Source of the DNA: Takakia lepidozioides | Lineage: Eukaryota > Streptophyta > Takakiopsida > Takakiales > Takakiaceae | Assembly (NCBI GenBank): GCA_030704615.1 | Contig: CM060732.1 | Span: forward strand, 23,934,001-23,994,000 | Direction of reading: 5' to 3' | Length of the DNA: 60,000 bases | In this document: piece after piece, positions 21,476 through 33,200 of the stretch | How positions within the stretch are numbered: the stretch's first letter is position 1 | Layout: each line of letters opens with the position of its first letter | The notes under the pieces: generated by a model | What the model was told of the DNA's origin: nothing | Databases searched by the model: none | The model's input: only the letters and a program-made list of their open reading frames with translations | Program-made: the position numbers and the translations under genes

Positions 21476-23202
21476 GCGAAAATGGCAATGATCTTGCCAC
21501 CAAATCCCGGCCGCTCTCTTTTGACGGTTGTTTGTTGTCCGATGTTGTGGTAGGCGTTTCCATGCACGCAACTGTTCCTCTTTTGCGCGCGATGTTCATG
21601 ATGATGATGAAGCGTGTGCTTGAACATGAGAGGACTGTCTCGGCACTACAGCCACCATCGTGCATATGTTTCCACTATTTTTCGGGAACCTTCATTTTAT
21701 AGTTTGGTTCTATGTCATAAATATGGAAAATGCGGACATCTGTCGTCGATAACGTGCTCTGCTTGTGATCCGTCATGATACGTTTAGCCCCTTCGTACTG
21801 CATCCCTCATGAGAGCCTTCACAAGTTTAGTTCGTTAAAGTAACCCATGGGTAACATGGGCGCGAAAATGGCGGAAACATATGCACATGGGGGCGTGTAT
21901 TGCAGATTTCGTATCGGACGATGGGACTGTTTATGTGACCAAGTATAGCGGCTTGCATCCGTCGTGCATAAGTTGTGGAAAAGGGTGGAGAATCTGAAGA
22001 AACCCAGCTTTGTGATGGATCCACATGGTATTATATAAGGGATGGCAACACAAAAAAGCAATTTGAGTCGTCACGAAACACCATCCAATTCTAAGGTCCT
22101 CAAACATCCACACGCACCTGTTGAATGCAGATGTCTGAGCCACGACGGGAGTAGGTGCAGAATTGGTACATTGTCGCATTTGCCAGGAGACGGACCAGGC
22201 TGAGACAATTGCATCTGCAAATGCGTGTGGATGTTTGAGGTCCGTTGCGTCGCGAGTCTGTTCACAGCGGGTCCGCTGGCCCGTCAGTGCTCCGGATATT
22301 CCCCTTATCGCGTGCATAACAGTCAGTTTGGAGGCGGTCTGCTGGAAGTCCGTCTGTTGGGATATCAGTCTGTCGCACTTGTGAATTTGTCAGTCTATTG
22401 TGTCGGAAGTCTGTTGCACTAAGTCTGTTTGACTTCTTATTTTCCCTCCGGTCAGTCTTTTGGCTTGTTCTCCCGCCAGTCTGGCGAAACGTCCGTCTGC
22501 TGGACAGTTCTCCTCTATGGATATCAGTCTGTTGGACTGTGCATGCATCAGTCTGTTGTGCCGCGAGTCTGTTTGCAATGGGTGTGTTTGACTTTCCTGT
22601 TCTCCCCTTACTCTCTTTTGTCTTCATTCCGCTGGCAGGGAAGTGCCTCCAATATGAAGCCGCTTCGCCTTAGCAAAGCAAATAGTCCGTTGGACTGGCG
22701 ACCTGGTGGACACTTGGCCCGATGGGAAATGAGTCTGTTGCACGTGCGAGGACCGTGGATGAATTTAGTACGATGCGTTCGTTCGGTGAACGTATTCAAT
22801 GCGATGACGGCGGATAGTTGGCGCCTGTGAAATCGCGCCACGTTGGCAGTGCCATGCCCGCTTTCCCCCTTCTACTTCTACTTTCTTCTCATGTTCCCTG
22901 TGCGATCGACTCCATTCTCTTCGCGCCTGTTTCTTCGCAGTGCTTTGTTTTCCTCTTTGCGTTTCCATCACTGTAACGAAAGACGGCCGTTCTTCCCCAG
23001 GTGTGGAGAGTCGCGATGAGCCGCGAAGCGTCGTAAACATGCTCGCCTTCGTAACAACTCGAAGTTCATCGGCTCGGTGAGGTTCTCACTTGCTACGGTG
23101 TTTCCATTCCATTCTATGTCCTCTTCTTGCTTAGGGTGAGTCTTTTCATAGGACTTCTATCTGTCGCTCATTGTCCTTGCACCCTCGTTTCATTCTGCAG
23201 CG
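21476..23202. other. MULE left arm, non-coding
   Basis: It holds an imperfect hairpin (19-bp perfect arms at 22098-22116 and 22222-22240) and many CAGTCTGTTGG words at 22320-22570. The DNA just before 23203 may be the 5' leader of the first gene, with an acceptor-like TTCTGCAG at 23194-23201. Confidence 0.5.
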
Positions 23203-24169
23203 ATGGAGGATGCTTATGAAAAGGGTGGAGCGGACTGGGTGGATTTTGTGCACCAAACCAGACTGAAGAAGGAGCAAAGGTACTGGTACTCAGCAGACAA
23301 GTTTGATCATAAAATAGTGGAAGCATTTGTAGACCTCCGCGCCCGGAAGCCCAAAAACTCGAATTGGCAGAAGGACAAGCTCTTCTGTCCCTTCTGTGAA
23401 GAGGTTATCAAGGACAAAATCCAACTAAATCGGCATTGTGTTGACACGGGTTGCAAGGAGACTGTTGCAATGATTCCATGGGATTTCAAGCCTTGGCCGA
23501 TACTGAAAGAAATGTCGATTGTCAAAGAGGCCACAATGCGCTTGCGCGGATCAGTGCTTGACCCCCGCACTTTGGAATTAGACGAAGTGCGCGCACGGTA
23601 TGGCGTCCATTCTGGTGGCCCGTCAATGGAGGATTTGTAAGTGCAGGGAATGCCAGACGCTGCTAGAAAACGTAAACTGAGTGATGGGGCCCAAAAAAAG
23701 GAGAGGCAAAAAAAAGAGAAGGCTGCAAGGTCTGCTCGTGAGGCAAGGGCAAAATCCACGCAACAGACTAAACCCCGTCCTGGGCGGCAGACCCACACCA
23801 CCAGTACTGATACTAAAAGTGAATCTGCTCAGGGCCTGGAAGGGGTGACAAGTCCAGTGGACATTGACTTGCCTGACCAGACTCAGCAGCAGACTCACAC
23901 AAATATCGCGACCCATGCCAGAGGTTTAGGGTCAAAACCAAAAACTCAACAGAGCACTGAAGGGCCAGTCTGCCCTGGCACATTGCGCCTCGTTGACTTT
24001 GGGCTTTTCCCACCAGAGTGCCCACCAATTGGGGATCTAGACTTCTTCCGTTATTTCTACAGAGTTGCCCAATCAGGTCTGCTACGCACATTCATCGGAT
24101 AGGCGGAACAGAACTGGTTGAACAACTTTGAAGATGAAGATGACGATGATGAAGTAGAGGAGGTAATGG

Positions 24170-24460
24170 TCAGTCTGACCGCCCAGTCTGTTCTCTGTGC
24201 TGTTTGAGTCCATCATCGGGGTCACGTTGCCTATTTAGTTTGGTCAGTCCGCTGCGTTCTCTCCTCAGTCCGCTGGCTCACTCCGCTGTCAGTTAGTCTG
24301 TTTTATATCGCTGCATTACTTACTGAGTCCGTTTGTCAGTCCGCTGGTCCAGTCCACTGGTACAGTCTACTAGTTGCCTCCACCCTACGTACGCACTTTA
24401 CATCTGTCAGTCTGCTGGTCTGTGAGTCCAGTCCGCTGCATGAGGTGAATATAGAGTCCA
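24170..24460. repeat. intron filled with CAGTCYGCTGG words
   Basis: The intron of MULE gene 1 (about 24166-24522) is largely built from CAGTCTG, CAGTCCGCTGG and GTCAGTCTGCTGG words in one orientation. Exons on either side of it carry the reverse-complement word. Confidence 0.6.
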
Positions 24461-24689
24461 CGTCCATGTTCCTGACGTCCAAGTTCTCTACCGTGTACCA
24501 GGATGAACATGTTTTTATTTGTAGGGCCATTCAGGCTTGGCGGATACCTAGCAATGATGCTCCTTTATAAGCGACTGCAGTGCGTGCGGAAGTGGACCGC
24601 GTGCGAGAGTACATATTATTGAAGTATCCTGGGTCATTTGCTGCTATAGCGGCATTACATATTCAAGACGCGTCGGGGGGGAATGCGTC

Positions 24690-27095
24690 TGGGATAGCCG
24701 AGTCTGCCACCCAGCAGACTCCCATTCAACAGGCCGTCATCCAGCAGACTCCCGTTCAGCAGCCTGTCATCTAGCAGACTCCAATGGAGCAGACTCCCAA
24801 CGAGCAGCCTGTCATCCTGCAGACTCCTCTCTAGGAGCCCATCATGCAGCCCATGCCAATGGGAAGTCCTGTCATCCAATAGACTGCGGACCAGCAGACT
24901 GCCTTTCTCTCACATAGCACGGCACTTTTTGTAGTTTGGCGATCACCATCACCGGTAATTCGACCCGGAGCTGAAGACCTCACACTTCCCCGGCTTAGGG
25001 TGGGAGAAATTAATCCCCATTTGGATTGGCATAATGAGCTCCACCGGATTGTTGTGGACCGCCGGTGGTCATTTGTACCCTTTCATTATTCAATGGAGTT
25101 TTCTATTGAGGAAGCCAACCATGTTGTGGAAGCCGCCTCTGCTGTTGCCATTGAAGCCACAAGCGTCCAAAATGCACCGCCTCTACTTGTGCAGCTGATT
25201 CTCATGGATGACCCACGGCCTGAAGACCTTAGACATATGCCTATAGCACATCCAACCTTTGGGATGCGAAGAAAGCACTTGTTCGGATTGACTGAGGAGG
25301 ACTTTGAGCGCATGGCAGCTTCCTTCCTACAACACAGATGGATGCAATTTGACAATTTTCGCTCATACAACAAGTTGATGAAGGATCTGCATAGTTTGAG
25401 GATGGACTTACTCCATGGAACAGACCATTCACAGAAGTTTGTGGTGGATGACGCATTGCACTGGTTTGCATTGGTGATGGAGCGAGCAGTATTCGACACA
25501 GTTTTGCAGAATCCCAATGTCTTCAAAGTCCTGTGGTGTGGGATCCCAACTGAAGACCGCATCGGCGCCATTGCTCATCTCGATGGAGCATGCCCGTGCC
25601 GGCAAATCAAGGACATTGGCCTTGTCGGAAATCTCTTGGAAGGTAAAATGTTATGGGCAACTTTCGTGTTTCAGCTCAATTTCTTTTGCCAACTTTTTTA
25701 GAAGTTCACATTTGCATAAACATGTGTTGCAGGGCGAGTTGATCTGGGAGACAAGCAAGTGCAAGTTGCTTTTGACTCTTTTGCCAGAGGTGCAAGGGAC
25801 CTTGTCCTGGCTTTACAAGGAGTTCGGGAGACTGTCCAGCAGACTGGCCACAAGAATGTCCAACAACATATATCCCCACGACACATGTGGGCAGACTGCC
25901 CAAGTGCTGGAGACCGAGCATGTGCACCAGACCGTCCCGGGTAATAGGCCGGATCACTCCCAGCAGACTGCCGCGCACACACATACTCAGTATGTGCAAA
26001 CAGTACTGAGTGGGCAGCGAACTTTGCAGACTTTGCAGCAGACTGGAGAACAGACCGGCCAACAGACTGCCTCTCAGCCGACTGTGCAGCAGACCAGCAA
26101 ACATGGCCACCAGACTGCCCCTCAGCAGACTGTGCAGTAGACCGTGTAGCAGACCAACGAATCCAACTAGCAGATTGCCCCTCAACAGACTATGCAGCAC
26201 ACTGGCGAACCCACTCAGCAGATGGCCGAGTAGACTATCCAGGAGACTAACAGCCAGTCTGTTCCCTGGATTGTGCAACAGACTCGGATGCACTGGCCTC
26301 ACCGGGACCCTGTGGACGAATTTATGCTGAGTTCCCAACAACATGTTTTTGGATCTGCCAGTATGAGTGTTTTGACCGAGTCCACTTTTCCCCCAGGCAC
26401 ATTCACTGACGACGTCATCAGGTCACCGGTAAAGCATTCTTATCCAGCTCCCCGTGGCCTGCCTTCTATGACCTTCCAGCTTAGTCCCGTTTTCGTGCGC
26501 TCAGTGGCGAAAGCCATAGATGAGTCTTACGTGATGACCGAACTCAATCTGGGAACGCAAAACCGTATCGTAGATCTTACAGAAGAGTCTGAGGAAGCAA
26601 TTACCGGTGGGTCTTTCATACATATTCTTGATGTTTCCCAAGTCCATGGAGATCCGAACACCCAGCCGGCTGTCCACCAGACTGACCAGCACACTGAACA
26701 GTCGACACATGGAAGGACTGTCGAGCAACCTGTGGCGGGGCAGCATACTATCTTCATTGATGAGCAGACTGAACCGCAGACTAACCAGCAGACTGCATAG
26801 GTCACAGATGGAAGGACTGACCAGTATGGCTTGGAGCGGCAGACTGCACAGCTCAGCTCTGATTGCACAGTTCAGACTGCACGGCCTGACCAGCACACTG
26901 CACACTTCACAGAGGGAAGGAGTGACAACCAACCTGCCACCAAGCACACTGCCCACATTGAGGAAGAGACTGAACCGCAGAGTTGCCAGCAGACTGCACA
27001 ATTCACAGATGAAAGGACTGACGAAGAACCGGCGGCCGAGCAGACTGCCCACATTGAGCAACAGACTGAACATGCTGGCAGGCACACTGACAAGG
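24690..27095. repeat. CAGCAGACTG word arrays in coding DNA
   Basis: CAGCAGACTG and close variants recur tens of times (24700-24905 and 25835-27090), encoding Gln-Gln-Thr in the frame of gene 1. This is the reverse complement of the word found in the introns. Units are irregularly spaced, with a looser repeat of about 105-110 bp at 26760-27070. Confidence 0.7.
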
Positions 27096-27431
27096 AACCA
27101 CATGCGGCGCAAACACCGTCTGGTATAGCGCTGGATTATATGGAGTCTGCTCCCTCACCCCTTGGGCAGGTTGTGCCATATCCTCTTTCAGCACTGTTGT
27201 TTATGTTTTAGCACATTGTGAAATTGGGCTAATTCGCCATTTTGCTCGGTATCCTCATAGGATGTTCGTCCCTCCGTCGGCAGACTGTCTACTTCTGAGG
27301 ACATGACATCTTCCGCCCATGCTGCAAACGTGGGATTGACAACCAAGAAAGGTGTGGGGGTGAGCACGCCCCTCGATGTGCGGGTCAGTTCTACGCATGC
27401 GACCCACGAAGCTGCAAAGACAGGTCCAGCA

Positions 27432-27724
27432 AGATGTGGCCGGTGGGCCCCGCCCACGGATGCCTGGCTCCCCAGCACCCCGCCCGCCCCGCCTGCCGCT
27501 ACGCGCGGTCGCCCAGCCGCGGGCGCGGCTACAGCAACCGCGCCCGCGCCCCCGTCCGCCGCGCGGCCAGTCCCCCACCCATGAGTCCACTGCCCTCCAG
27601 TCTGCCAGTCCGCCAGTCTGCCCGCCAGTCCGCTGGCCAGTCCCCTGCCATCCAGTCCGCTGATGGCACAGGATCGCCACCGTCCATTCCCATAACCCAT
27701 CCGAGCCCTCCATTTTTAGGGCTG
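27432..27724. repeat. GC-rich module, copy 2
   Basis: This direct copy of 21114-21475 lies about 150 bp upstream of the transposase start at 27870. The left border (GATGTGGCCGG) and right border (TTTTTAGGGCTGC) are the same in both copies, so the module was duplicated as a defined block. A promoter role for both genes is plausible but unproven. Confidence 0.7.
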
Positions 27725-27869
27725 CAATTCAAACATTTATCCCTGCCGCCTGCCACTTGCCAGCAACCGCGAACGTGCGCACTATTCTCCTGGCACGTTG
27801 TCGATCGTGTCATGTACTGCGGCGCGTTTCTTGCATGTTCAGAAGCGTGTCCTTTGTACTGTATAGGGC

Positions 27870-30800
27870 ATGGACGTGGAAGCAAAACCCGATGATATAC
27901 TGATCACGGAAAGCCCGCTTATACGGCCTCTTCGACAATGTTTGCAAACAACAAAACCAGGACCCTTCAACAGGAAGGATCTCCATTGGAAGAGTGAGAC
28001 GCAATATGGGTTTATGGGTGTGCGAGTGAATGTTGAAAGGCCTGCATACCTTGGAATAGAGTTGGTGACTTTGTCCTGGGAGAGGAGAGTTTGGAGGACT
28101 ACCCCACTCAGTTTTGGGTGAATGTCCATTCTAAAGTGGAACCCGGCTCGCGAAAAGCACCCAGAGCCAACACATTTATGTCCAGTATTATGTGTGCACC
28201 ATCCTCAGTCCTTTTGACGTTTCATTGCATGTCTATTGCCATTTTTTGTTTCACGAGTTCTCTGATTTTATGCTTCCTCAAGTCGTTGGATATCGATTTT
28301 AGAATTTTCTGTCCATGTATCAATGCTGCTACGGTCCTGATGACAAACGCACCAACAAGGCAATAGTGGAGGATCCAAAACAGAAGCGTGGAGGACCTCT
28401 TGTGGGTGCTGGAACATCTTGCCCTCATAAAGGCCCAAGGAGAAAGAAGTCGGAGTATGGAGAGTCTTACAAGCGTGGTTGCCAATGCTGTTTCAAGGTC
28501 CAGCAATGCTATCTCGCCCCTGACATCTGTGTCCTCACGTACTACAACAACATGGAGCATACAGATGCGCAAGGGAAACCCTCGCATGGGAAGTCCGCAG
28601 AGTTCAGGAACACCCGCCACGCCTATGCACCACACATTAGCGAGGAATTGAAAGCCTAGATCGTGGAGTGTTTGTGCCGAGGCCTGTCGATCGCCCAAAT
28701 CATGATGGAGCATAAAGAACACGTGATGAACAACACCGACTTGGGCGATGCATGGACCCGCGATGATTTCTTGTTGGAGCAAGATGTTCGCAACCTTGCT
28801 GAGAAATGTGCGTGACAAACCTTCAAAAAGCACGCCGATGATGCGGAGAGTGTGCGCATGTGGAGAGACCAGAATCCTGCGTCCGTTTTTTTCTATCAAG
28901 AGGAGAAATTAGAGCCAACATTCGAGCATTTTGATGGAGATTTGACATTCACTATTGGCATACAGACTCCGTGGCAGAAACGACAAATGCTGGAACTAGG
29001 ACATGACCGTATCGTTGCATGTGATGCAACCTTTGGGACAAATCATGACAAGGTACGATTCAAACGATTCCATGGACTTATACGAGCATGATAGCATAGT
29101 ACCATGCAACATTCACATAAAATTTGGTGTGCTGACCCTTTCTGTATGTTTTCATGTGTACGTTGCGGAAGACCGAGGGGCAAACCCATTGTGAACCGCT
29201 GCAGACCTCATCACTCTTATGAAGTCTTCTCGTACAGAACTGAGCGGAATTTGCATGCTCTGACCATCTTACATTGTGCATTCCAACAGTTCCCATTGTA
29301 CACGTTGATGGTCTTCGACGAATGGTTGAACGGTATACCAATTGCCTATATCCTATCCGCGAGGAATCGGACAACAGACCTGGTTCCGTGGATGAGAGCC
29401 TTGCGCAATTCACTCCTCGCAGATTTGCCGAGCTGGCGACCCAATGCCTTCATTGTGGACGATGCCGAAGCAGAAATCAACGCTATTCGGTAAGTCTGTT
29501 GGTCCACAGCACCGGTCCATTGTCGAGGTCCACTGCAGCAGTCCATTGCTACAGTCCACTGGCAGACTCCTGTGGTGAAACCCGATGGCAGTTCGCTGGG
29601 CAAATCCACTGGTAGTCCGCTGTCAAGTCCGCTCATCAGTCCCCTGGCAAGTCCGCTGGCAGTCCCCAGCAAGTCCACTCGGCAGTCCGCTGGCAAGTCC
29701 ACTCAGCAGTCCCTGGGGTCGGCCGTCCGCTGCCAAGTCCACTCGGCAGTCCCTGACAAGTCCGCTTGGCAGTCCGCTGTGGCAGTCCAATGGAGCGGTC
29801 CGCTGCCCCAGTCCTAGCTAGGGGAAGTCCAATGGGGAAGTCCACTGGGTAGTCCAATGGGGTTATTCCAGCACATCAACGTCATGGCATTGTACTGTCC
29901 ACTGGGCAAGTCCAGTGGCTCTGCCCGCTGATACAGGTCGCTGTTACAGTCCACTCCGGCAGTCCACCATTGCAGTCCGATCCCAAGACTCTAATGTGTA
30001 CCATGTGTGTTGTGCAGAATTGTTTTTGAAGTAGTACTCATTTTCCTCTGCCTTTGGCATGTCCGCAAGGCATGGGTGAAGCAATCATGCAAGAAAACGA
30101 AGGATCCGGTGACCACTGTAAACTTGTTGAAGGATATGGGAGACCTCATGTACTGTAGAGGGGGACCACGCAACGAGAAAAGAGCGCTTCGGTGGGTTGC
30201 AAGGAGAATCCGTCGTATGAGGTCAAAATACCCGAAATGACATGAATTTCTTGACTATATCGAACAGTACCGGAAGCCCAAAATAGCAATGTGGTGTACA
30301 GCAGCCCGCCATGTCCCTCATGCGAGCCAAGACACAAACGCAAGCATTGAGGCATACCATGGAAATCTGAAGGCAAGACTTGCCATGGGGAAAGGCAAGA
30401 TGAGTGGTCGTAGAGTGGACTGGCTTATATGGGAACTCACTGGCCATGTGCTAACACACTACTGGTACGCAATCCATTTGAAGACCCACGGGTTCATAAG
30501 AAATGACAAACACGAAAAGTACATATCCAGTTCTATACTTGCGGCACGAGACATTCCTGCTGAGAGTGTTACTCTTCCCTTGGGTCCTCGTGAACCAGCC
30601 TACGTTCTCAGCAGCAACCACCCGGGCACAACATACATTGTTTACAATCCTGATTGCGATTGGGGTTGTTGCACGTGCCCATGAAGGGAAACTTATGCAA
30701 GCATCAGGTCCGTGTCCTGAAGATGCTTCACCCTGACCTGCAGGATGGCCTTCTTGTGCGCGCTTGTGGCACGGCACTAGGAACCATTCATGGAGGATTA

Positions 30801-31265
30801 CCTAACTTGCTCTTGGGCAATAGTGCCGGCGGCAACGACGAATCCAATCAGTTCATGGAAAAACATTCTCCGGACGACTTCCCCTACGACGAGGCACCTC
30901 TGGAGGTCTCAGCCTCAATGGAACAAGAATTCATGGACATACTTCGCATTGTAGGTGATGACAAATACCTGGAGGCGCATGCCCGATCTGCTCTTCGTAT
31001 GTGCAGAGGGCAGCTCGTTGATATCCTGGCAAAAAGTGTGGCTGGAATGTTGCACCCTGCGGCAGCGAAGGCTTTCTGTTCTCTGAACAACAACAACAAC
31101 ATGTCTCTGAAAAGGAGACGAGATTTCGTGGAGGCCTGGAAAACCCGGCCTAGGGTTTTGCGGAGAACCAGCAAGAGGGTGTCTGCACCTGCACCTGCAG
31201 CACATATATACTTGAAAATTCGCAAGGTTTCAAGTCGTGTAGGTGTCACGAAGAAGACAATATAA
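27870..31265 (+). pseudogene. MULE transposase with SWIM zinc finger (MULE gene 2)
   Basis: Exons are about 27870-28170, about 28302-29052, 29290-29489 and 30018-31265, with sound GT-AG joins for the last two introns. An N-terminal Cys/His-rich segment (RGCQCCFKV ... YYNNMEH) resembles a WRKY-GCM1/FLYWCH-type DNA-binding domain. The DDE core is complete: ACDATFGTN (Asp codon 29023-29025), FIVDDAEAE (29458-29463), the MULE-typical CLWHVRKAW, and SIEAYHGNLK (Glu codon 30349-30351). A SWIM finger (CCTC ... GNLCKHQ, about 30668-30707) follows. Defects are a shift near 28095, TAG at 28657, TGA near 28815, TGA at 30238 and a one-base shift near 30680 inside the SWIM finger. It would cut and paste the element by its terminal repeats; this copy is dead. 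Confidence 0.8.
29490..30017 (+). repeat. transposase intron made of AGTCCRCTGG words
   Basis: The 528-bp intron between the second Asp and the Glu of the transposase starts GTAAGT and ends TGTGCAG. It is filled with AGTCCACTGG, AGTCCGCTGG and CGGCAGTCC words, about 30-40 by eye. The coding exons next to it are free of the word. Confidence 0.75.
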
Positions 31266-32332
31266 GTCTACAATGCCTCGAAAAGAGACAAGGTTTCAGG
31301 TCGTGTAGGTATCACGAAGAAGACAATATAAGTCTGCGATTCCTCTGGTAGCATTGTCCCTTTCTGAAATACAAGTCCGCAATGGACTAATGCACAATCT
31401 CCCAACGGACTCCTCCAGTCTCCACAATCCCGGCACACTCGGCACAAACTCCCATCAGACAGCTGCAGAGTCCCACAATGGACTCCTGCACAGTCTACCA
31501 ACGGACTCCTCCAGTCTCCCAACTGACTCCCACACAGTCTCCCAAGCATAGTCTCCCAACGGACTCACGCACAGTCTCCCAACAGAGTCACAGTCAACAG
31601 ACTGCGAACGCCAGTAAGCCAGTCTGCTGCCCACTCCAAAAGTCTGCTCACCACACTTCCACCTCATCCCTGCAACTCTTCCAGTAGACTGCTGGACAGA
31701 CTAAGTCTCAAGCAGACTCATCCACAACAGCAGACTCAAAATGGACAGGCTCCAGTGGACTACCTCCCTAACGACTCATGCCAATCCAGCGTCCCAGCAG
31801 ACTCATGGACATGGTGCCTACCAGACTAGGTACCAGACCCACCAGTCCTAGCCTCGGCAGCGTACTGCTCGCACATTCAAGCTCAGCAGACTCGGGTGCA
31901 TAGTGCATGGAAAAATTGACACCATTGTGTCCATTGAGTTTAGTGACAACATTACAAAACATGCCAGCACCCACAGTACACAAAAGTGCTCATCACCACT
32001 GGAATAGTAAGCGAAAAGACTCGCATTTTTTATTTCGGTACATAGACTTCACATGACAAATACATCATACTCATGAGAGCAGTTTCTCTACATTGTCCAA
32101 CCCCCGCACGATATACTGGGCACACTGCATTCGCTGCCCAAGTGCAAACTAACATGGCGTCATTGCACAATCATGATGGGCAGACTCAGCAGACTCAGCA
32201 CTCAGCAGACTCAATCTTCAAACCCAGTCCACTGCACAAATACAGAGGTCAACTTAATCGCTCAGAGTCAAGACGACACTGCGAAACCAGACTATGACTC
32301 AGGAGACAGTCTCAGCAGACTCGGAAGAGTTC
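31266..32332. repeat. MULE right arm with CAGCAGACTC / AACGGACTCC words
   Basis: Words related to CAGCAGACTC, TCCCAACGGACTCC and CACAGTCTCC recur for about 1 kb. Near the start, about 40-50 bp containing AAGACAATATAAGTCT repeat twice (31228-31337), the first copy overlapping the end of the transposase frame. No conserved frame is present. Confidence 0.6.
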
Positions 32333-33157
32333 TTACTCATCCCCAATTGGCACCAAAATGAAATCGCACTCTTTCAAGTCCTTGCCCAGTCGTTCAGTGC
32401 TAAGGCAACCTTTCAAGACCTCCAGAAGGCTTTCACGTTGCCCCACCCCCAATGACTTCAACACCGTCCACGTTGACGTTGGAAGAACAGCAATAGTGTT
32501 GGTGAACGCAGCCTCAACCAACTTCTCATAGAATCGACACCACAACTCCAGGAGTCTATCTGTGCACTCCGACTCAACCTTCTGGAGCGCCTTTATGTCA
32601 TCCGGCGACAGTCCGCATTCAAACCGTGGGTCCCCTTCAAAAAACATCAGCATGGAATTACCCGCCTTGACGTGCAGAGCATGTGCTTTGCCAAACCGAG
32701 CAGACCATCCTTCGGGAAGCCTCATGTACTGAACAGACTGACGTCAACATGGTACCAAACACTCTACAGGCTGAACAGTTCATCAGACTTACAAGACTAA
32801 CCACAACAGACAATGATGAAACCAGTAGCAGACTGACCAGCGAGTAGACTGACCACAACAGAGCGCAAAACACTTAACGACAAAGACAGATGAGGAGACT
32901 GAGCACAGTACTCACCTATGCTGCTCCAAGAAACAACCCACATCTTTGTCCATGTCCAAGGCCAGCTTGCGGTTCTTGTTCATAAAGACGCCAGACTTTT
33001 TCTTTGCCGGTCTCTTGGTACTCGGATCCTCCTCGACCTCCTCAGCATGGTCCACGACAGTCCGCTTGTTGGCTTTGCCTCTCCCTTGGGAAGCAGGGAC
33101 AGCTGTAGGCGGGCTGGATAGAGCAGACAAATGCAGCGCTGCCGCCCTACTTCGCAA
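32333..33157 (-). CDS. small basic protein, two exons (MULE gene 3)
   Basis: The minus-strand frame 33157-32916 encodes about 80 residues with a nuclear-localisation-like KRPAKKKS. It ends at a strong donor (CATAG/GTGAGT). A second frame, about 32728-32333, begins after a CTGTTCAG acceptor and encodes about 130 residues (YMRLPEGWSARFGKAH ... FILVPIGDE) with no family that I recognise. The two frames do not join in phase at the strongest donor, so either another donor (GTGGGT at about 32938) is used or an indel has broken the gene. The intron again carries CAGACTGAC words. It sits next to the right end in divergent orientation, like second genes of some MULEs (MuDR mudrB is an example in position, not in sequence). 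Confidence 0.45.
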
Positions 33158-33162
33158 CAGAG

Positions 33163-33200
33163 GAAGACCCTATTATCTTAAAATGAGAGGCCTTGTGGAC
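33163..33200. repeat. MULE right end: 29-bp terminal inverted repeat plus target duplication
   Basis: Positions 33163-33191 mirror the left end exactly and 33192-33200 (CTTGTGGAC) is the second target copy, 8 of 9 identical to the left one. Confidence 0.85.

Larger units (their letters stand above)
23203..27211 (+). pseudogene. zinc-finger protein with QQT repeats (MULE gene 1)
   Basis: The ATG at 23203 opens a frame with an early zinc finger, CPFC ... HCVDTGC, near residues 67-88. This suggests DNA binding. A basic region (about 23650-23760) and an acidic DEDDDDEVEE patch follow. GT-AG joins are good for an intron at about 24166-24522 and another at about 25646-25733. The exon between encodes a roughly 220-residue globular-looking domain I do not recognise (GEINPHLDW ... 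LLEG), then VDLGDKQVQVAFDSFARG. From about 25830 to 27110 the protein is Gln/Thr-rich, with QQT units and a roughly 35-residue repeat (TEPQ..QQTA.FTDERTD). In-frame stops, mostly TAG replacing CAG, break it. It is probably an accessory factor, perhaps for binding the element's own repeats; that role is inference. Confidence 0.55.
21074..33191 (+). mobile_element. 12.1-kb Mutator-like element (MULE) with three genes
   Basis: The ends are perfect 29-bp inverted repeats (21074-21102 and 33163-33191). They are bordered by TTTGTGGAC on the left (21065-21073) and CTTGTGGAC on the right (33192-33200). That is a 9-bp target duplication with one mismatch, as MULEs make. Inside, in order, are a GC-rich module, a zinc-finger/QQT gene, a second copy of the GC-rich module, a MULE transposase gene, and a minus-strand gene for a small basic protein. 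A CAGTCYGCTGG-type word pervades the whole element. The intact ends show it moved as one unit; the genes now carry stops and shifts. Confidence 0.85.

Noticed and set aside
21047-21627. Long open frames on both strands in GC-rich MULE DNA
   Set aside because: Frames open in many registers because of GC bias and repeats; matching frames at 27188-27713 are the same module.
23203-27211. ULP1-type protease gene, as carried by some MULEs
   Set aside because: No His-Asp-Gln-Cys protease pattern seen in gene 1.
28222-28899. Minus-strand 225-codon open frame
   Set aside because: Antisense to the transposase DNA-binding and DDE exon, whose conserved motifs show the plus strand is coding.
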